From Sphaeroforma sirkka (lineage: Eukaryota > Opisthokonta > Ichthyosporea > Ichthyophonida), in the NCBI GenBank assembly GCA_001586965.3, contig LUCW03001921.1, positions 1 through 29,246 of the forward strand: a stretch of DNA of 29,246 nt, in the 5' to 3' direction. The notes under the pieces were generated by a model. It did not search any database. It was not told the origin of the DNA and saw only the letters and a list, made by a program, of their open reading frames with translations. The translations under genes and the position numbers were made by a program. How positions within the stretch are numbered: position 1 is the first letter of the stretch; each line of letters opens with the position of its first letter. Shown piece after piece: positions 22,052 to 29,246 of this stretch.

Positions 22052-25000
22052 TTAATTCCACAGTGATGCATCAATATTTCCCAGTGATTGAAGAATGACT
22101 CAATTCCACAGTGATGTATCAATATTTCCCAGTGATTGAAGAATGACTCAATTCCACATTGATGTATCAATATTTCCCAGTGATTGAAGAATGCCTTAAT
22201 TCCACAGTGATGCATCAATATTTCCCAGTGATTGAAGAAAAGACTCAATTCCACAGTGATGCATCAATATTTCCCAGTGATTGAAGAATGCCTTAATTCC
22301 ACAGTGATGCATCAATATTTCCCAGTGATTGAAGAAAGACTCAATTCCACAGTGATGTATCAATATTTCCCAGTGATTGAAGAATGACTCAATTCCACAG
22401 TGATGCATCAATATTTCCCAGTGATTGAAGAATGCCTTAATTCCACAGTGATGCATCAATATTTCCCAGTGATTGAAGAAATGCCTTAATTCCACAGTGA
22501 TGCATCAATATTTCCCAGTGATTGAAGAATGCCTCAATTCCAGAGTGATGCATCAATATTTCCCAGTGATTGAAGAATGCCTCAATTCCAGAATGATGCA
22601 TCAATATTTCCCAGTGATTGAAGAATGCCTTAATTCCACAGGGATGCATCAATATTTCCCAGTGATTGAAGAATGCCTCAATTCCACAGTGATGCATCAA
22701 TATTTCCCAGTGATTGAAGAATGCCTTAATTCCACAGTTATGCATCAATATTTCCCATTGATTGAAGAATATCAATATTTCCCAGCATCAATATTTCCCA
22801 GTGATTGATGAATGCCTTAATTCCAAAGTTATGCATCAATATTTCCCAGTGATTTGAAGAATGATGCATCAATATTTCCCAGTGATTGTGAATGCCTTAA
22901 TTCCACAGTGATGCATCAATATTTCCCAGTGATTGAAGAATGCCTTAATTCCACAGTGATGCATCAATATTTCCCAGTGATTGAAGAATGCCTTAATTCC
23001 ACAGTGATGCATCAATATTTCCCAGTGATTGAAGAATGCCTTTAATTCCACAGTGATGCATCAATATTTCCCAGTGATTGAAGAATGCCTCAATTCCACA
23101 GTGATGCATCAATATTTCAATAGCATCAATATTTCCCAGTGATTGAAGAATGCCTTAATTCCACAGTGATGCATCAATATTTCCCAGTGATTGAAGAATG
23201 CCTTAATTCCACAGTGATGCATCAATATTTCCCAGTGATTGAAGAATGACTCAATTCCACAGTGATGCATCAATATTTCCCAGTGATTGAAGAATGCCTT
23301 AATTCCACAGTGATGCATCAATATTTCCCAGTGATTGAAGAATGCCTTAATTCCACAGTGATGCATCAATATTTCCCAGTGATTGAAGAATGACTCAATT
23401 CCACAGTGATGCATCAATATTTCCCAGTGATTGAAGAATGCCTTAATTCCACAGTGATGCATCAATATTTCCCAGTGATTGAAGAATGATGATCAATTTC
23501 CCAGTGATTGAAGAATGATGCATCAATATTTCCCAGTTATTGAAGAATGCCTCAATTCCACAGTGATGCATCAATATTTCCCAGTGATTGAAGAATGCCT
23601 TAATTCCACAGTGATGCATCAATATTTCCCAGTGATTGAAGAATGCCTCAATTCCACAGTGATGCATCAATATTTCCCAGTGATTGAAGAAAGAGTGATG
23701 CATCAATATTTCCCAGTGATTGAAGAATGTAATTCCACAGTGATGCATCAATATTTCCCAGTGATTGAAGAATGCCTTAATTCCACAGTGATGCATCAAT
23801 ATTTCCCAGTGATTGAAGAATGCCTTAATTCCACAGTGATGCATCAATATTTCCCAGTGATTGAAGTAGATTGAAGAATGCCTCAATTCCACAGTGATGC
23901 ATCAATATTTCCCAGTGATTGAAGAATGCCTTAATTCCACAGTGATGCATCAATATTTCCCAGTGATTGAAGAATGCCTTAATTCCACAGTTATGCATCA
24001 ATATTTCCCAGTGATTGAAGAATGCATCAATATTTCCCAGTGATTGAAGAATGCCTCAATTCCACAGTGATGCATCAATATTTCCCAGTGATTTGAAGAA
24101 TTAATTCCACAGTGATGCATCAATATTTCCCAGTTATTGAAGAATGCCTTAATTCCAGAGTGATGCATCAATATTTCCCAGTGATTGATGAATGCCTTAA
24201 TTCCACAGTTATGCATCAATATTTCCAGTGAGTGAATATCAATGCATCAATATTTCCCAGTGATTGAAGAATGCCTCAAATTCCACAGTGATGCATCAAT
24301 ATTTCCCAGTGATTGAAGAATGCCTCAATTCCACAGTGATGCATCAATATTTCCCAGTGATTGAAGAATGCCTTAATTCCACAGTGATGCATCAATATTT
24401 CCCAGTGATTGAAGAATTCCTCAATTCCACAGTGATGCATCAATATTTCCCAGTGATTGAAGAATGCCTCAATTCCACAGTGATGCATCAATATTTCCCA
24501 GTGATTGAAGAATGCCTTAATTCCACAGTGATGCATCAATATTTCCCAGTGATTGAAGAATGCCTCAATTCCACAGTGATGCATCAATATTTCCCAGTGA
24601 TTGAAGAATGCCTCAATTCCACAGTGATGCATCAATATTTCCCAGTGATTGAAGAATGCCTTAATTCCACAGTGATGCATCAATATTTCCCAGTGATTGA
24701 AGAATACTCAATTCCACAGTGATGCATCAATATTTCCCAGTGATTGAAGAATGCCTTAATTCCACAGTGATGCATCAATATTTCCCAGTGATTGAAGAAT
24801 GCCTCAATTCCACAGTGATGCATCAATATTTCCCAGATTGAAGAATGCCTTAATCCACAGTGATGCATCAATATTTCCCAATGAGATTGAAGAATGCCTT
24901 AATTCCACAGTGATGCATCAATATTTCCCAGTGATTGAAGAATGCCTTAATTCCACAGTGATGCATCAATATTTCCCAGTGATTGAAGAATGCCTTAATT

Positions 25001-28000
25001 CCACAGTGATGCATCAATATTTCCCAGTGATTGAAGAATGCCTTAATTCCACAGTGATGCATCAATATTTCCCAGTGATTGAAGAATGCCTTAATTCCAC
25101 AGTGATGCATCAATATTTCCCAGTGATTGAAGAATGCCTCAATTCCACAGTGATGCATCAATATTTCCCAGTGATTGAAGAATGCCTTAATTCCACAGTG
25201 ATGCATCAATATTTCCAGTGATTGAAGAATGCCTTAATTCCACAGTGATGCATCAATATTTCCCAGTGATTGAAGAATGCCTCAATTCCACAGTGATGCA
25301 TCAATATTTCCCAGTGATTGAAGAATGCCTTAATTCCACAGTGATGCATCAATATTTCCCAGTGATTGAAGAATGCCTTAATTCCACAGTGATGCATCAA
25401 TATTTCCCAGTGATTGAAGAATGCCTTAATTCCACAGTGATGCATCAATATTTCCCAGTGATTGAAGAATGCCTTAATTCCACAGTGATGCATCAATATT
25501 TCCCAGTGATTGAAGAATGCCTTAATTCCACAGTGATGCATCAATATTTCCCAGTGATTGAAGAATGCCTTAATTCCACAGTGATGCATCAATATTTCCC
25601 AGTGATTGAAGAATGCCTTAATTCCACAGTGATGCATCAATATTTCCCAGTGATTGAAGAATGCCTTAATTCCACAGTGATGCATCAATATTTCCCAGTG
25701 ATTGAAGAATGCCTTAATTCCACAGTGATGCATCAATATTTCCCAGTGATTGAAGAATGCCTCAATTCCACAGTGATGCATCAATATTTCCCAGTGATTG
25801 AAGAATGCCTTAATTCCACAGTGATGCATCAATATTTCCCAGTGATTGAAGAATGCCTTAATTCAGTGATGCATCAATATTTCCCAGTGATTGAAGAATG
25901 CAATCCACAGTGATGCATCAATATTTCCCAGTGATTGAAGAATGCCTCAATTCCACAGTGATGCATCAATATTTCCCAGTGATTGAAGAATGCCTTAATT
26001 CCACAGTGATGCATCATCAATATTTCCCAGTGATTGAAGAATGCCTTAATTCCACAGTGATGCATCAATATTTCCCAGTGATTGAAGTGATTGAAGAATG
26101 CCTCAATTCCACAGTGATGCATCAATATTTCCCAGTTATTGAAGAATGCCTTAATTCCACAGTGATGCATCAATATTTCCCAGTGATTGAAGAATGCCTT
26201 AATTCCACAGTTATGCATCAATATTTCCCAGTGATTGAAGAAATTTCCCAGCATCAATATTTCCCAGTGATTGATGAATGCCTTAATTCCACTCAATCAA
26301 AGTTGATGCATCAATATTTCCCAGTGATTGAAGAATGCCTTAATTCCACAGTGATGCATCAATATTTCCCAGTGATTGAAGAATGCCTTAATTCCACAGT
26401 GATGCATCAATATTTCCCAGTGATTGAAGAATGCCTTAATTCCACAGTGATGCATCAATATTTCCCAGTGATTGAAGAATGCCTTAATTCCACAGTGATG
26501 CATCAATATTTCCCAGTGATTGAAGAATCAATATTTCCCAGTGATGCATCAATATTTCCCAGTGATTGAAGAATGCCTTAATTCCACAGTGATGCATCAA
26601 TATTTCCCAGTGATTGAAGAATGCCTTTAAAGACTCAATTCCAGTGATTGAAGAATGATGCATCAATATTTCCCAGTGATTGAAGAATGCCTTAATTCCA
26701 CAGTGATGCATCAATATTTCCCAGTGATTGAAGAATGACTCAATTCCACAGTGATGCATCAATATTTCCCAGTGATTGAAGAATGCCTTAATTCCACAGT
26801 GATGCATCAATATTTCCCAGTGATTGAAGAATGCCTCAATTCCACAGTGATGCATCAATATTTCCCAGTGATTGAAGCCTTAATTCCACAGTGATGCATC
26901 AATATTTCCAGTGATTGAATGCATCAATTCCACAGTGATGCATCAATATTTCCCAGTGATTGAAGAATGCCTCAATTCCACAGTGATGCATCAATATTTC
27001 CCAGTGATTTGAATGCATCAATATTTCAGTGATTGAAGAATACTCAATTCCACAGTGATGCATCAATATTTCCCAGTGATTGAAGAATGCCTTAATTCCA
27101 CAGTGATGCATCAATATTTCCCAGTGATTGAAGAATGATTAATTCCACAGTGATGCATCAATATTTCCCAGTGATTGAAGAATGCCTTAATTCCACAGTG
27201 ATGCATCAATATTTCCCAGTGATTGAAGAATGCCTCAATTCCACAGTGATGCATCAATATTTCCCAGTGATTGAAGAATGCCTTAATTCCACAGTGATGC
27301 ATCAATATTTCCCAGTGATTGAAGAATGCCTTAATTCCACAGTGATGCATCAATATTTCCCAGTGATTCAATATTTCCCAGTGATGAAGAATGCCTTAAT
27401 TCCACAGTGATGCATCAATATTTCCCAGTGATTGAAGAATGCCTTAATTCCACAGTGATGCATCAATATTTCCCAGTGATTGAAGAATGCCTTAATTCCA
27501 CAGTGATGCATCAATATTTCCCAGTGATTGAAGAATGAGTGATGCCAATATTTCCCGAGTGATTGAAGAATGCCTCAATTCCACAGTGATGCATCAATAT
27601 TTCCCAGTGATTGAAGAATGCCTTAATTCCACAGTGATGCATCAATATTTCCCAGTGATTGATGAATGCCTTAATTCCACAGTTATGCATCAATATTTCC
27701 CAGTGATTGAAGAATATCAATATTTCCCAGCATCAATATTTCCCAGTGATTGATGAATGCCTTAATTCCAAAGTTATGCATCAATATTTCCCAGTGATTG
27801 AAGAATTTCCCAGTTATTGAAGAATGCCTTAATTCCACAGTGATGCATCAATATTTCCCAGTGATTGAAGAATGACTCAATTCCACAGTGATGTATCAAT
27901 ATTTCCCAGTGATTGAAGAATGACTCAATTCCACAGTGATGCATCAATATTTCCCAGTGATTGAAGAATGCCTTAATTCCACAGTGATGCATCAATATTT

Positions 28001-29246
28001 CCCCCAATTCCACAGTGATTGAAGAAAGCCTTTAATTCCACAGTGATGCATCAATATTTCCCAGTGATTGAAGAAAGCCTCAATTCCACAGTGATGCATC
28101 AATATTTCCCAGTGATTGAAGAATGCCTCAATTCCACAGTGATGCATCAATATTTCCCAGTGATTGAAGAATGCCTCAATTCCACAGTGATGCATCAATA
28201 TTTCCCAGTGATTGAAGAATGCCTTAATTCCACAGTGATGCATCAATATTTCCCAGTGATTGAAGAATGCCTTAATTCCAGTGATGCATCAATATTTCCC
28301 AGTTGAAGAATGCCTCAATTCCACATCAATATTTCCCAGTGATTGAAGAATGCCTTAATTCCAGAGTGATGCATCAATATTTCCCAGTGATTGAAGAATG
28401 CCTCAATTCCACAGTTATGCATCAATATTTCCCAGTGATTGAAGAATGCCTTCAATATTTCCCAGAGTGATGCATCAATATTTCCCAGTGATTGAAGAAT
28501 GCCTTAATTCCACAGTGATGCATCAATATTTCCCAGTGATTTCCTTAATTCCACAGTGATGCATCAATATTTCCCAGTGATTGAAGAATGCCTTAATTCC
28601 ACAGTGATGCATCAATATTTCCCAGTGATTGAAGAATGCCTCAATTCCACAGTGATGCATCAATATTTCCCACATTGAAGAATGCTCTTAATGCATCAAT
28701 ATTTCCCAGTGATTGAAGAATGAATGACTCCAATTGCATCAATATTTCATTGATGCATCAATATTTCCAGTGATTGAAGAATGCCTTAATTCCACAGTGA
28801 TGCATCAATATTTCCCAGTGATTGAAGAATGACTCAATTCCACAGTGATGCATCAATATTTCCCAGTGATTGAAGAATGCCTTAATTCCACAGTGATGCA
28901 TCAATATTTCCCAGTGATTGAAGAATGACTCAATTCCACAGTGATGCATCAATATTTCCCAGTGATTGAAGAATGCCTTTAATTCCACAGTGATGCATCA
29001 ATATTTCCCAGTGATTGAAGAATGCCTCAATTCCACAGTGATGCATATTTCCCAGTGATTGATGAAGAATGCCACAGTTATTAATTCCCATTGATTGAGT
29101 GATGCATCAATATTTCCCAGTGATTGAAGAATGCCTTAATTCCACAGTGATGCATCAATATTTCCCAGTAATTGAAGAATGCTTTAATTCCACAGTGATG
29201 CATCAATATTCCCGATGATTGAAAAGATACACTCAATTCCAGAGGA

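Larger units (their letters stand above)
17866..29246. repeat. Main satellite array, 48-bp unit, running off the right edge
   Basis: About 11.4 kb of tandem 48-bp units, roughly 235 by length. Each holds TGATGCATCAATATTTCCCA, then GTGATTGAAGAATGCC, then TTAATTCCACAG. Common variants: CTT/CTC before AATTCC, GTGATT/GTTATT/GTAATT, ATTTCCCAG/ATTTTCCAG, GAATGCC/GAATGAC/GAAAGAC, and GTGATG/GTTATG/GGGATG/GAGATG. Each full unit contains the perfect palindrome TGATGCATCA. Units are varied and modular at 17.9-22.8 kb, almost uniform at about 24.3-26.5 kb, and broken by many small indels after about 26.5 kb. Collapse or mis-joining by the assembler is likely somewhere in it. Confidence 0.97.

Noticed and set aside
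16611-29246. CRISPR array
   Set aside because: Repeats are directly tandem with no unique spacers, adjacent to intron-containing eukaryotic genes and without cas genes.
1-29246. tRNA, rRNA or snRNA genes
   Set aside because: I looked by eye for tRNA B-box words and conserved rRNA/snRNA cores on both strands and found none I could fold. A covariance-model scan would be decisive.

Overview
The window is eukaryotic nuclear DNA. It has protein-coding genes split by GT-AG introns with strong GTAAGT/GTATGT donors, GC-richer exons in AT-rich introns, many (AT)n and (GT)n microsatellites, and very large tandem-repeat blocks. The standard genetic code fits every gene read here. Intron density and the gene content (an ARFRP1-type small GTPase, an armadillo-repeat protein) fit a unicellular relative of animals, such as an ichthyosporean-like protist. 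That placement is a low-confidence guess and is not shown by the sequence.

Layout. (1) 87-1763, plus strand: the last four exons of an ARF-related GTPase (ARFRP1-like), cut at the left edge. Its exon with the G3 motif carries an 8-G run two bases too long for the frame. (2) 1785-4147: AT-rich intergenic DNA with a short microsatellite and a strand-biased GTGACTGTGAG-rich tract. (3) about 4148-11481, plus strand: a ten-exon gene with matching intron phases, for a Ser-rich N-terminal part, an armadillo-like helical region and a C-terminal Cys-rich (C-x2-C-x24-C-x3-C) segment. Its introns carry microsatellites. (4) 11482-12700: GC-richer pockets that look partly coding, including a possible terminal exon ending at 12681 with a poly(A) signal overlapping its stop. 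No gene model could be closed. (5) 12700-15245 and 16411-16610: a highly diverged satellite of about 42 bp, split by an island (15246-16410) holding a possible three-exon gene for a 65-residue protein. (6) 16611-17865: a diverged satellite of about 53 bp. (7) 17866 to the right edge: a huge array of a 48-bp derivative of that unit, with higher-order structure.

The most interesting part is the satellite complex, about 40% of the window. The 48-bp unit is exactly 16 codons, so both strands read open for long distances (794 codons on plus, 769 on minus). It appears to derive from a 53-54-bp unit that may itself be a dimer of about 27 bp. A TGACTCA-containing segment was replaced by the perfect palindrome TGATGCATCA. 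Left-hand units are varied and organised into duplicated modules, units around 24.3-26.5 kb are almost identical, and the extreme right is disordered again. Whether any of it is translated cannot be decided here. I treat it as satellite DNA, and list the observations that could argue otherwise.

The two recognisable genes lie head-to-tail on the same strand and show no functional link in the sequence.
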